Source: Macrostomum hystrix (taxonomy: Eukaryota; Platyhelminthes; Macrostomidae). From it: a DNA stretch of 64,000 nucleotides. The notes beneath the pieces were generated by a model, which was not told the origin of the DNA, made no database searches, and saw only the letters and a list, made by a program, of their open reading frames with translations. How positions within the stretch are numbered: position 1 is the stretch's first letter; each line of letters begins with the position of its first letter. Both the position numbers and the translations under genes were made by a program. Positions 43,501 to 52,847 of this stretch are shown here, piece after piece. The stretch spans positions 14,626,001-14,690,000 of the forward strand of contig CATNEN010000038.1 in the NCBI GenBank assembly GCA_950097015.1, given 5' to 3'.

Positions 43501-46500
43501 CATCTCTCCCCTGTCTCATCTCTCCCCTGTCTCATCTCTCCCGTGTCTCATCTCTCCCCTGTCTCATCTCTCCCCTGTCTCATCTCTCCGGTGTCTCATC
43601 TCTCCCGTGTCTCATCTCTCCCCTGTCTCATCTCTCCCGTGTCTCATCTCTCCCGTGTCTCATCTCTCCCGTGTCTCATCTCTCCCGTGTCTCATCTCTC
43701 CCCTGTCTCATCTCTCCCGTGTCTCATCTCTCCCCTGTCTCATCTCTCCCCTGTCTCATCTCTCCGGTGTCTCATCTCTCCCGTGTCTCATCTCTCCCCT
43801 GTCTCATCTCTCCCGTGTCTCATCTCTCCCCTGTCTCATCTCTCCCCTGTCTCATCTCTCCCGTGTCTCATCTCTCCCGTGTCTCATCTCTCCCCTGTCT
43901 CATCTCTCCCGTGTCTCATCTCTCCCGTGTCTCATCTCTCCCGTGTCTCATCTCTCCCGTGTCTCATCTCTCCAGTGTCTTATCTCTTCGGTGTCTCATT
44001 TCTCGTGTGTCTCATCTCTCCCCGTCATCTCTTCTCTGTCTCATCTCTCCCCTATCTCATATTTCTACAGTCAATGCGGCCCGCTGTCGTCTTTACGGTT
44101 CTGTCTTAGGCCCGCTAGCTAGTAAGTTTGCCGACCATTGGTTTGAAGCTATGGAACTTTTGACAGAGGTTGGGGGGTCAAATCACAAGTGGAAACAATC
44201 GGCATTCTCGAATGAGACCAGACTTAAGTCACTTTAACCCGGCTTTAAGTGGATTTCAAAATTGGCAATACTTGTACAATACTGGGACAACTTGTTAAAG
44301 ATAAAGCGCGATCTTTTGTGTACCATGAAGAACTGCCCAGAACTTACCACAGGCGGCGGGCCGACAATATCAGCAAAGCTCACTGGAGGCTGGCTCCACT
44401 CAGTGAGTCCAAAACTGGCGCCACCAGCGGTCATGGGGCGATTGAGATGAAAGGCCACGCGAAATCGATAGACCCGACCGGGCCTGGCGCCGGCCCAGAC
44501 AACGTGCAGACGACGACGCGTATCGAGAGGCGACGTTTGCACAGCAGCCTCTGCGGGCACCGTTTCGTCTAGGGTGCGAATATCGCCGCCCGGGCACTCG
44601 GCACTAGCCGCCCTGGCTTCCGTAGCAACATAATCGCAATATTGCACTCTGTAGTGCTTGATTATTAAGATTAGTTGACGAGGATACCACCAGCTGATGT
44701 TCACAACTATGCTGCGATCTATTCGGCGGGCTTCAGGTGCGGCTGTGACTGAAACGGAGGGAAAATTGCAACTGTAGCTAAATCCCACCGCTGTAACCAT
44801 CTTGACAGTGCATCTATCTATCTATCTATTTGCAGGGGGGCCCGGGGCACTTGTCGCACAAGCGACGGAGCGGCACGCCCCCAGACCGGCGAACTAGGCT
44901 CTTAGCGCCCATCGCGCCGCCTCCCCTGAGCAGGCACCACACACAGCAGCACAGACCAGCCGGGGAGGGCAGGAGGCACCCAGAATAGGCAGCAGTGCCC
45001 CCCACCCCAGCCCCACACGCACATAGCAGACCAAGCCGGAAGGCTGATAAGAAATCAGTCCTCAGGGGGGGCTGGGTGGTGAGTGTACACTTATCCAATC
45101 GCGCTGACGGAAGTCCAGAAAGCGCGCGGCGGTGTACACCCGCCCTCCAGCCACCCCCCGCAAGGTCTCACGCCCCAGCGCCAACGCACACAACTCACAC
45201 AACGCAGAACAGGCACACAGAAAGGTAGGAGCGAAGCTATTGTTTCAAGCTTTGATTGCACGAAATATGGTGCACCTCCGCCGGTCGCTACTGTCCAAAC
45301 CCCCCAACAGGTCCCGAAATTAATCGTGACTTGAAGGGAGAATCGAACTAGCGTCCTTTGGAGTTCGAGGCAGCGACGACGCTGACAGTGCATGTAAGTA
45401 TGGTATTTTTACTAGGACAATCTATTTTTAAGATATCAATAGAATATGCGAAGCTAGCAATTAATTTCACTGCTGCCATCATACAAATAATTTAAGGATC
45501 ATTTAGGAACCGAAAGAAAATCACAGACATTGCACAATTAAACTCACTTTCAACTGGAAACTCGCCTCCAGGACCGCTACCGCCGCCGCTGGGTGGACTT
45601 CCAGTGGGTCGAGGTGGCCACACAGCCAAATCAGGATCAGTAGGCAGGTTGGTTTGCTCTGAAACAAAAATTTATTACATTCAAATGTTATTCGCTAAAA
45701 GAAAACAGAAACAGGAAACAGAACATTAAAATTACTCACCAACGCTGACATAGGTAATCTGAACAAAGTGCAAACGCCCCTTTGCATCGGTGACTCGGCA
45801 CTGATAAACACCCGGATAGAGTCCATGACTCTCTGATCGACCAGCCAAAACCAAGCTGAGGACACTATTGTATTGATTAAACGGATTCTGACCACCGCTC
45901 GGGGTCACATTAACTGGCCGGCCGTCCTTGAAAAAGGTGAACACAAATTCGCTGGCCTGGCTGAACTGACTGCCGCAGTGAATCTGAGCAAATCGTTCGT
46001 TTTGCTTGAGCACTTTGTAAGCCACTCCTGTTGTACTGTTGAACACCTGGTCGCCTGCGCCGGACGGGCGAGTGGGACCATCGCCACGATCTGGAGGCGA
46101 CGCGGATGTTCGTGGAGCTGAAAATTGGCAGGGAGATTGCTACATAAATTAATAAGGGGGTCGGTGGCAAAGCGGTTAACGCGTTCCCCAAGTTCGATTC
46201 CACAGCGAGGCCACATTTATTTGGTGCGCAGCCGCAGAGAGAAGGCTTGGGGGCTTGTCGTGCAATTTACGCAATTGAGGGCCAACCTCCAAGGCACAGT
46301 GAGAGTGTACACTGCCTGACGATGAGAAAGTCAGGCCAGATGTACTCGCCTGTGTGAGCGTGTGCCTGCGTACAGTATCTGTGTGCGTGTGTGCTCAGGA
46401 GTCAGCGAAATGGGCAGAATTGACTCCTCGCTGGCTGCGGGTCTAGTGTCACCAAATGATGCGCCATTGCCCGCAGCCCTCCTGCAATTATTATTATTAT

Positions 46501-49500
46501 TATTGCTACATAAATTGCAAAACTTTAAAGGTTCGAACTACCGACCTCCCAGTAAAAAGTCAATCAAATGATCTTTGGTCTCCCCTGGGCTAATACATAC
46601 TCATACATACTCATGCTCATGCTCCTTTGGGCTCCTACAACTTCTTATCCCAGAAAATTCTGATTTCTAGTATTAAACCCAAAAAACTTTCTAGCAAAAA
46701 ATCCCTGGTCACAGAACTGACCAGGAGGGTCCGTAGGCCGCTGCAGAGTGTCGCCTCGGACAATGAGCAGAGCGTGGGCACTCTCCCAGACACCATTGTC
46801 TGGATCGCTGGCCACGCACTGGAAGATGCCACGTATGGACGGATGCAGACGAGGCACCAGCACTGTGGACACTGCGGATGGACATTGAGGCGGGCTAGAT
46901 GATGTGGCTGATAGTAGATTTATATATTAAACTGAGGACCAATCTACGGTTTAGGGATTTAATTGAGGACCAATATATGGTAATTGAGGACAATTCTCCG
47001 GTAATTGAGGACCAATTTACTGTTCTTGAGGACCAAACTATAGGAATAAAGGACCAAACTACGGGAATTGAGGACCAAACTACGGGAATAAAGGACCAAA
47101 CTACGGGGATTGAGGACCAAACTACTGTAATTGGGGACCAAACTACGTATTTGGGGACCAGACTACGGTAATTGAGGACCAAACTACGGGAATTAAGGAC
47201 CAATCTACGGTAATTGAGGACCAATCTACGGGAATTGAGGACCAAACTACAGGAATGGAGGACCAATCTACGGGAATTGAGGACCAAACTACGGGAATTT
47301 AGGACCAAACTACGGGAATTGAGGACCAAATTACGGAAATTGAGGACCAAACAACGGGAATTTAGGATCGAGTTTAAAGATGAAATCGAGCCGTAATTTA
47401 AACAATCCAAGAACATCAAACTCAAGTCGATCTTACAACCGGGATCCGATGTCTGATCTAAAAAATGTTTCAAGAAAACTTGTTAAGTTTAAGCATCAAA
47501 GAGAAAATATCACGGAGCAAATCTTGTGAACGTTTACCTTGAAACACCAGGCCCTGTGAGTCTCTCGGACTAACAAATCGGCCATTGTTATACCACAGCG
47601 GTGTTGGTTTGCCACTGCCGCCAGAGATTCGACAGATGAATCTGGCACCTGAGTCAGCCGATTGCATCTCCACGTCTGACGGCTTGACTGCGATGGATAG
47701 GCGTTCTGAAGGAGCGGGACGTTGAAGAAACATTAAACTATTGAACTGCATCTACTAAAACATCAACTGAACTAAGCTTACTTTTAACGTCAATTTGAAA
47801 CCTCTCAAGTTGGGTCTCATCGCGAGCCGCCGGTGCCATGTCTCGCCGGTAGCTGACGCGGCAGAAGTACTGGTCGGCGTCCTCCACGCTGATGTTGACA
47901 AACTGAAGCACGCCGAAATTGCGATCCTCTCGCGCCGACACTGGCAATTGTTTGCGACCCTTGTCGCGAAGGAATGAAACTTCGGAGATTGGCGAGGACT
48001 CTGTGATGCAGGTGTAGGCGAGACTGTCGCCTTCCGTCACCGTCAGGCTAGTCGGCGTAGGCGGCGACCGCAGTTTCGGCGGAAACGGAATGACCGCGGC
48101 TGCGGAAGTAGTTTTTTCCAATTCAATTAAAAAGCTTCCCATATTCTACTTACACTACTTTTCAGCTTAGTCAGTAGATAGATTCGAACATTGCTGCCTA
48201 TATTATAAAAAAGCTCTAATGTTTCAATCAACTCGTCTAAATTAAAAAATGAAATTTTTTCTGGCTAAAACCAACAATTCAATCACGAATTTGATTGTTT
48301 TCGATGGAAAAATTGAAAAATCACAACACAAAAAGAATTGTTGGTAATGTACTAGTTTGAAATCTGAGAAAGTTTAAATTCAGCTTAATAAATAGTCAGT
48401 GGATTTTTATGCACAAGTGCTCATTAAGGTGGATAGCTTGGATAAATGCGGAAAAAGATAATTGAATTTGTTAGAGAACAATTGAAATGTAAATTACGCA
48501 GTTCAGTGTTTCAATGTAAAAAATTGGCTTTCTTGATTAGCAGAAGGTACATGTCAAGGTCATTCTAAGCTGCGGGCAATGGCACATAAGGGGCCTCGCC
48601 GCGATTCGAACCCCGTGACTCCCATCAGTCTTTGCCCAAAAGACAAAAATTTTTGTTGACTTAAAAAATCACATATCTAGATTAAGAAAAAATTAGAATT
48701 TAGTAGGAAAACAAGCGATTGAACATTACCTTGGTACCTCTGTTCACTGGGTACATCTAGTAAAGCGGGTTCTGCAAGCACAATATTGACACATCGGGCA
48801 ACCAGTTACATTTTTTACTATAGTGCGCATAAAGTAAAACTAATTTTAAACTATATTTGACATGCCATCAGTATACACAGCTAAAATCTACAAGTATAAA
48901 TATAATGATAAACAAAACAAACCGAAGGTTAGGCCAAAGTTATTGTAAACTTAAATTATTAGAAAATTATTTTGGATATGGACTGAAAACTAAACTATGT
49001 ACCTGTGTATTTATCTTGCAAAAATGCTTGTAGCTATACATTTCAAATATAAGTTTAGTAGCTGCTTAATTATTGAAAAAATGATAAACAGACTAACTAA
49101 AAAAAGAACATAAATATAAACATTCCGTTTCAAATGGTCGATTGGAAAAAGTCGGTGACAGATAAGGAGGGAATACAGTGACAGATAAGGAGTGAATACA
49201 GTGACAGATAAGGAGTGAATACAGTGACAGATAAGGAGTGAATACAGTGACAGATAAGGAGTGAATACAGTGACAGATAAGGACAGAATACAGTGACAGA
49301 TAAGGAGTGAATACAGTGACAGATAAGGAGTGAATACAGTGATAGATAAGGAGTGAATACAGTGCCAGATAAGGAGTGAATACAGTGACAGATAAGGAGT
49401 GAATACAGTGATAGATAAGGAGTGAATACAGTGATAGATAAGGAGTGAATACAGTGACAGATAAGGAGTGAATACAGTGACAGATAAGGAGTGAATACAG

Positions 49501-52500
49501 TGACAGATAAGGACAGAATACAGTGCCAGATAAGGAGTGAATACAGTGACAGATAAGGACAGAATACAGTGATAGATAAGGAGTGAATACAGTGACAGAT
49601 AAGGAGTGAATACAGTGACAGATAAGGAGTGAATACAGTGACAGATAAGGAGGGAATACAGTGCCAGATAAGGAGTGAATACAGTGACAGATAAGGAGTG
49701 AATACAGTGACAGATAAGGAGGGAATACAGTGCCAGATAAGGAGTGAATACAGTGACAGATAAGGAGTGAATACAGTGACAGATAAGGAGGGAATACAGT
49801 GCCAGATAAGGAGTGAATACAGTGACAGATAAGGAGTGAATACAGTGACAGATAAGGAGGGAATACAGTGACAGATAAGGAGTGAAAACAGTGCCAGATA
49901 AGGAGTGAATACAGTGACAGATAAGGAGGGAATACAGTGACAGATAAGGAGTGAATACAGTGACAGATAAGGAGTGAATACGGTGACAGATAAGGAGTGA
50001 ATACAGTGACAGATAAGGACAGAATACAGTGACAGATAAGGAGTGAATACAGTGACAGATAAGGAGTGAATACAGTGCCAGATAAGGAGTGAATACAGTG
50101 ACAGATAAGGAGTGAATACAGTGATAGATAAGGAGTGAATACAGTGATAGATAAGGAGTGAATACAGTGACAGATAAGGAGTGAATACAGTGACAGATAA
50201 GGAGTGAATACAGTGACAGATAAGGACAGAATACAGTGCCAGATAAGGAGTGAATACGGTGACAGATAAGGAGTGAATACAGTGACAGATAAGGAGTGAA
50301 TACAGTGACAGATAAGGACAGAATACAGTGATAGATAAGGAGTGAATACAGTGACAGATAAGGAGTGAATACAGTGACAGATAAGGAGTGAATACAGTGA
50401 CAGATAAGGAGGGAATACAGTGCCAGATAAGGAGTGAATACAGTGACAGATAAGGAGTGAATACAGTGCCAGATAAGGAGTGAATACAGTGACAGATAAG
50501 GAGTGAATACAGTGACAGATAAGGAGTGAATACAGTGCCAGATAAGGAGTGAATACAGTGACAGATAAGGAGGGAATACAGTGCCAGATAAGGAGTGAAT
50601 ACAGTGACAGATAAGGAGTGAATACAGTGACAGATAAGGAGGGAATACAGTGACAGATAAGGAGTGAATACAGTGCCAGATAAGGAGTGAATACAGTGAC
50701 AGATAAGGAGGGAATACAGTGACAGATAAGGAGTGAATACAGTGACAGATAAGGAGTGAATACGGTGACAGATAAGGAGTGAATACAGTGACAGATAAGG
50801 AGTGAATACAGTGCCAGATAAGGAGTGAATACAGTGACAGATAAGGAGGGAATACAGTGACAGATAAGGAGTGAATACGGTGAAAGATAAGGAGTGAATA
50901 CAGTGACAGATAAGGAGTGAATACAGTGACAGATAAGGAGTGAATACAGTGACAGATAAGGAGTGAATACAGTGACAGATAGGGAGTGAATACAGTGACA
51001 GATAAGGAGTGAATACAGTGACAGATAAGGAGTGAATACAGTGACAGATAAGGAGTGAATACAGTGACAGATAGGGAGAAGACAGTAATAAGAGGAGACA
51101 ATAGCAAGCTAAGCAAGACACAAAAAAGTGCAACAAATTTAAAAGTGCAACGGAAAACTGGGATTTCAAAAGTGGCCAAACATAGCATTGATAGCATTAA
51201 TAGCATTGATGCAATGCCAGAAAACAACTTACGCGTAACTGTGAGATTAACCAGGCGAGGTGACTGTATTGTCTGGCCAGTGACACTGTTGGTGGCATTG
51301 CAGCCGTAAATTTTGTTACCATCGTCAAGCAGAACCTTTCTAATGATTAACGCTGCCATTCCGCTTGCCAGGCGCACCGTTTTAAATCGTTCTGCGAAAT
51401 GACAGGTTATTTGTTAATTAATAACTTTTTCGATACATATCGGATTTTTTTCATCGCAAATGATAAAATATCGAACAAAACGCTGGTCTGTGCTAATGTC
51501 TGTAAATAAAAATAATTTTCTTGAGAATCGAAATCTAAAATCGAACAGTTTTGAGATACAAATCTAATGCGATAAAAAGAAGCATAATTTTTAACTTTAC
51601 AAATAAATTTTGATAATTAAATTAATCGCGAATTTTACTGAATATGCGATTGCTAAAATATAGTTTTACATGGGTTACATGTAAAAACATTAGTAAAAAC
51701 ATGGGTTACCTCGTTCAAAATAACTCGCTTGAGCTGTACGAGTATAAACAGAAAATAATGTGTCACAGGTACGCACGAGCAGTATTTAAAGTAAGAAACA
51801 CAATTGTATGAAAAATTAAATCAAATATTTCAAATCAAATCATATAAATCAAATAGGGTAGGATCCAGCTGCACTCACTAGTCTGCAACACCGGGGAGCC
51901 ATTTATAGTGAAGACAATCTCAGCCGGGGGCACAGAGACTGGCGGGCGGCACTCCAGCTGTACGTTGTTGCCTTTGTAGCGTTGCATGGAAATCAATCCA
52001 GGTGACTCGGAGAACGGTTCCAGGCCTGCTCAACGGGTAGACAAATAATTGACTGATTCGATTCCACGACTACAGCTCAGATCTGATAGCTGACAAGATT
52101 TGAAAGCCATTACCCCCCAAAGGGTTTAGTGGGAGTTTAAATAAGAGTTGGTAAACAAAAAGCCGATATGTATCGAAATACTTGTAGTAAAGTATTTAAG
52201 GTTTTAAATTGTGGATAATAAGCCAGCCGACATGTATCGAAATACTTTAATAAATCTTATACTTCTTGATTCATGGATAACAATGGCTGCATATCACCGA
52301 CTATGAGTAGCATCTTTCAAACACATTTCTTAAATTTAGGATTCGAACCAATGCCAACACTAAGCGTCAAAATGCATCTCAACCAACGAGCTAACGGCAC
52401 ACAGCTTAGCTAAATGCTATAAGTAGTATATAAATAAGATAAACATTAAACCCGCCATGAGGGACTTACGCGCAAAGCGCACACGAAACGGTGCACTAAT

Positions 52501-52799
52501 CAGGGCGAATTCGGAGGTGGACACGGCCTTGCAGAACAGCTCCAGCTGGTCTATATTCGTGGCCAGCTGAGGAGTAATTTCAACAGCGTGATGCAGGCAG
52601 CGAATGCCAGGCTGGAGGTCGGAGCCGCTGGGAGCGTAGTGAATGTCGGACCAGTCAGGCGCTCTCCGGTAGCCGCATTGGACTTCCGTGTCGGTGGCGG
52701 CGGCTGTGGCGGGCGGCGCGCAGGGCAGTCGGAGCAGTCGCTGCGAGCCGGGCAAGACGTAGGTTATCGGCGGCGGAGTGACGCCGAACTCGGGCAGTA
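40253..52799 (-). CDS. Ig/FN3 transmembrane cell-surface receptor, spliced, 5' end not found
   Basis: Thirteen exons on the minus strand, 5' to 3': 52470-52799, 51879-52025, 51233-51391, 48730-48771, 47782-48099, 47538-47705, 46722-46871, 45740-46117, 45548-45658, 44348-44748, 42694-43207, 40714-41448 and 40253-40596. All introns are phase 1 except one phase-0 intron between the FN3 exons. The visible product is about 1264 residues: Ig (one exon), Ig (split), linker, Ig, Ig (split), Ig, Gly/Pro linker, FN3, FN3, membrane span, then a Gln/Pro-rich tail ending in TAG at 40253. Architecture resembles guidance/adhesion receptors (Robo, CDON/Ihog, DCC classes), but I cannot name the orthologue. 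The first exons and signal peptide were not found. Confidence 0.8.
40714..41448 (-). CDS. Cytoplasmic exon of receptor
   Basis: A 735-nt exon, phase 1 on both sides, acceptor CTTCACTGCGCAG and donor GTGAGG. It encodes a FPPPMD segment, TPPPPLPPL, several polyGln stretches (including HQQHQQQQQQQ), an acidic DSDCDDVEPDFESVYGG patch with a candidate phosphotyrosine, and a basic RKKRRPRR cluster. This is a typical disordered signalling tail without a catalytic domain. Confidence 0.8.
41505..42020. repeat. 21/42-bp minisatellite in a receptor intron
   Basis: About 24 units of 21 bp. Most occur as alternating pairs, TATTCTAGTACTGTCACTG and TACTCTCGTACTGTCACTG, so the current amplified unit is a 42-bp dimer. 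It produces frames of 230 (plus), 198 and 136 (minus) codons that I reject as genes. Confidence 0.95.
42021..42693. other. Intron between membrane-span exon and cytoplasmic exon
   Basis: No exon recognised. A GATTCGAACTCCCGACCT segment at about 42462-42480 is a complement of a Pol III B-box, but no A-box or full tRNA fold accompanies it. Confidence 0.4.
42694..43207 (-). CDS. FN3-2, membrane span and juxtamembrane exon of receptor
   Basis: Acceptor GCTACCAG in phase 0, donor GTGAGT in phase 1. The first about 85 residues form an FN3 domain (PLKWTYDASS..., LQPGFVYTLRMYA). A 25-30 residue hydrophobic helix, TVLLLLIVGCLAALLLIVGM and onward (42740-42823), is followed by the stop-transfer RRYRRRNKMRR. 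Outside is therefore N-terminal and inside C-terminal (type I). Confidence 0.88.
43293..44140. mobile_element. hAT-type MITE carrying a 16-bp tandem array
   Basis: Ends are CAGGGGTCGGCAAACT at 43293 and the complement of CAATGGTCGGCAAACT ending at 44140 (14 of 16 match). The first form is the classic hAT/Charlie-like terminus. Eight-bp target duplications flank it, GTTTAAAG at 43285-43292 and GTTTGAAG at 44141-44148, with one mismatch. Just inside are GCGGCCCTCG and, at the other end, GCGGCCCGC. The interior is almost entirely the 16-bp array. It lies in the intron between the two FN3 exons. Confidence 0.92.
43390..44065. repeat. 16-bp minisatellite inside the MITE
   Basis: About 42 copies of TCTCATCTCTCCCGTG or TCTCATCTCTCCCCTG. 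Frames of 294, 268 and 250 codons in all three plus phases repeat SHLSPVSSLPCLISPV; 16 bp times three gives a 16-residue period. They are not genes. The complement of this unit forms the array at 25208-25535. Confidence 0.96.
44348..44748 (-). CDS. FN3-1 exon of receptor
   Basis: Acceptor CCGTTTCAG (phase 1), donor GTAAGT (phase 0). The domain starts ITAAPEARR, has VVNISWWYP and HYRVQYCDYV strands, and closes with GRVYRFRVAFHLN and TEWSQPP, the usual FN3 tryptophan, tyrosine and WS-like positions. An inserted acidic loop separates the middle strands. Confidence 0.85.
44814..45382 (-). mobile_element. SINE-like retroposon (family C) with target duplication
   Basis: A 569-bp GC-rich insertion between 11-bp direct repeats TGACAGTGCAT at 44803-44813 and 45383-45393. 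In minus orientation it begins with a tRNA-like segment containing the B-box CTAGTTCGATTCTCC and ends in a (TAGA)n tail (CTATCTATCTAT on the plus strand at 44812-44830). Both are hallmarks of a tRNA-derived retroposon. It lies in the intron between FN3-1 and the linker exon. The 100-codon and shorter frames across it are not genes. Confidence 0.88.
45548..45658 (-). CDS. Gly/Pro linker exon of receptor
   Basis: A 111-nt exon, phase 1 both sides. It encodes EQTNLPTDPD... VWPPRPTGSPPSGGGSGPGG, a flexible stalk between the last Ig domain and the first FN3. Confidence 0.7.
45740..46117 (-). CDS. Ig domain 5 exon of receptor
   Basis: Acceptor AATTTTCAG, donor GTGAGT, phase 1 both sides. After a Pro-rich leader it has AQIHCGSQFS with the first domain cysteine, FTFFKDG in place of the usual Trp segment, and GVYQCRVTD with the second cysteine. 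A single exon carries the whole domain. Confidence 0.85.
46151..46501 (+). mobile_element. SINE family A, complete copy
   Basis: Reference copy of the family: 351 bp between perfect 15-bp direct repeats ATTGCTACATAAATT at 46136-46150 and 46502-46516. The tRNA-like head has an A-box (TGGCAAAGCGG) and B-box (AAGTTCGATTCC). The body includes GGCTTGGGGGCTTGTCGTGC and CACTGCCTGACGATGAGAAA, and the 3' end is an (ATT)n tail. It lies in the intron between Ig-5 and the second half of Ig-4. Confidence 0.96.
46722..46871 (-). CDS. Ig domain 4, second half
   Basis: Acceptor CATCCGCAG. The donor G|GTCAGT is weak but keeps phase 1. It encodes STVLVPRLHPSIRGIFQC with the second Ig cysteine, then ASDPDNGVWESAHALLIV, the closing strand. 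Confidence 0.75.
46935..47370. repeat. 21-bp minisatellite in the intron splitting Ig-4
   Basis: About 21 rather diverged copies of ATTGAGGACCAAACTACGGG(A). It gives frames of 192 (minus) and 60-90 codons that I reject. The higher divergence makes it one of the older arrays of the window. Confidence 0.93.
47538..47705 (-). CDS. Ig domain 4, first half
   Basis: Acceptor CTCCTTCAG, donor GTAAAC, phase 1. It encodes LSIAVKPSDVEMQSADSGAR, FICRISG with the first cysteine and PLWYNNG with the core Trp. Confidence 0.82.
47782..48099 (-). CDS. Ig domain 3 exon of receptor
   Basis: Acceptor ACTTCCGCAG, donor GTAAGC, phase 1. The complete domain in one exon has SLTVTEGDSLAYTC, FLRDKGRKQ and VEDADQYFCRVSY, i.e. 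both cysteines and the D-x-Y/F-x-C motif. Confidence 0.88.
48100..48729. other. Receptor intron with a rearranged SINE fragment
   Basis: Mostly AT-rich unique sequence. At about 48570-48635 the last part of SINE family A (CTGCGGGCAATGGCACAT) is joined directly to the tRNA-like head (GGCCTCGCCGCGATTCGAAC), with the body missing: a deletion derivative in minus orientation. Confidence 0.55.
48730..48771 (-). CDS. 42-nt linker micro-exon of receptor
   Basis: Acceptor GTGCTTGCAG, donor GTAATG, phase 1 on both sides. It encodes PALLDVPSEQRYQ between Ig-2 and Ig-3. Called because both splice sites and phases fit; the small size keeps confidence moderate. Confidence 0.55.
49144..51075. repeat. 23-bp minisatellite in the intron after Ig-2
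   Basis: About 83 copies of AGTGACAGATAAGGAGTGAATAC in 23 bp, with AGTGCCAG, GATAGATAAG, AAGGAGGG and AAGGACAG variants. Long blocks repeat the same order of variants (for example 49600-49900 and 50380-50720). Stop-free minus frames of 788 and 679 codons cross it. The longer one is continuous with the Ig-2 exon through its donor site, which is fortuitous. Confidence 0.97.
51233..51391 (-). CDS. Ig domain 2, second half
   Basis: Acceptor TCATTTCGCAG, donor GTAAGT, phase 1. It encodes VRLASGMAALIIRKVLLDDG and KIYGCNATNSVTGQ, with the second Ig cysteine in the Y-x-C-x-A motif. Confidence 0.85.
51392..51878. other. Intron splitting Ig-2
   Basis: AT-rich intron sequence, nothing recognised. Confidence 0.45.
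51879..52025 (-). CDS. Ig domain 2, first half
   Basis: Acceptor CGTTGAGCAG, donor GTGAGT, phase 1. It encodes LEPFSESPGLISMQRYKGNN and VQLECRPPVSVPPAEIVFTI, with the first Ig cysteine. Confidence 0.83.
52336..52399 (-). pseudogene. tRNA-like relic (Pol III A- and B-box)
   Basis: In minus orientation it reads GCCGTTAGCTCGTTGGTTGA (A-box type TTAGCTCGTTGG) and, about 30 bases on, ATTGGTTCGAATCCT (B-box). The T-arm is mispaired and no 7-bp acceptor stem forms, so it is a decayed tRNA or the head of a SINE rather than a working gene. It lies in the intron between Ig-1 and Ig-2. Confidence 0.6.
52470..52799 (-). CDS. Ig domain 1 exon of receptor (first recognised exon)
   Basis: Acceptor GTTCTCAG, donor GTAAGT, phase 1 on both sides, so at least one upstream exon exists. 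It encodes LPEFGVTPPPITYVLPGSQR, cysteines in LRLPC and VQCGYR, and DQLELFCKAVST near the end. The spacing fits a divergent Ig domain. The ATG often read at its start lies in the intron (ATGTTCTCAG) and is not the true start. Confidence 0.75.
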
Positions 52800-52847
52800 C
52801 TGAGAACAAATTTGGGAGCGGAATGAGTTGCTGTAGAGAGCGGAATA

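Noticed and set aside
43238-44237. Plus frames of 294, 268 and 250 codons
   Set aside because: They fall inside a hAT MITE and merely translate its 16-bp array in three phases.
46500-46570. Second tRNA-like element next to the SINE
   Set aside because: GGTTCGAACTACCGACCTCC resembles a B-box complement, but no A-box or duplication could be found.
49011-51377. Minus-strand frames of 788 and 679 codons rich in hydrophobic residues
   Set aside because: They translate the 23-bp array. The hydrophobicity mimics membrane helices but is a repeat artefact. Only the first about 53 codons of the longer frame belong to a real Ig exon.
52800-52809. ATG at the beginning of the 130-codon minus frame as receptor start
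   Set aside because: The ATG lies upstream of a good 3' splice site (TTCTCAG), and the exon is phase 1, as expected for an internal Ig exon; the encoded start has no signal peptide.
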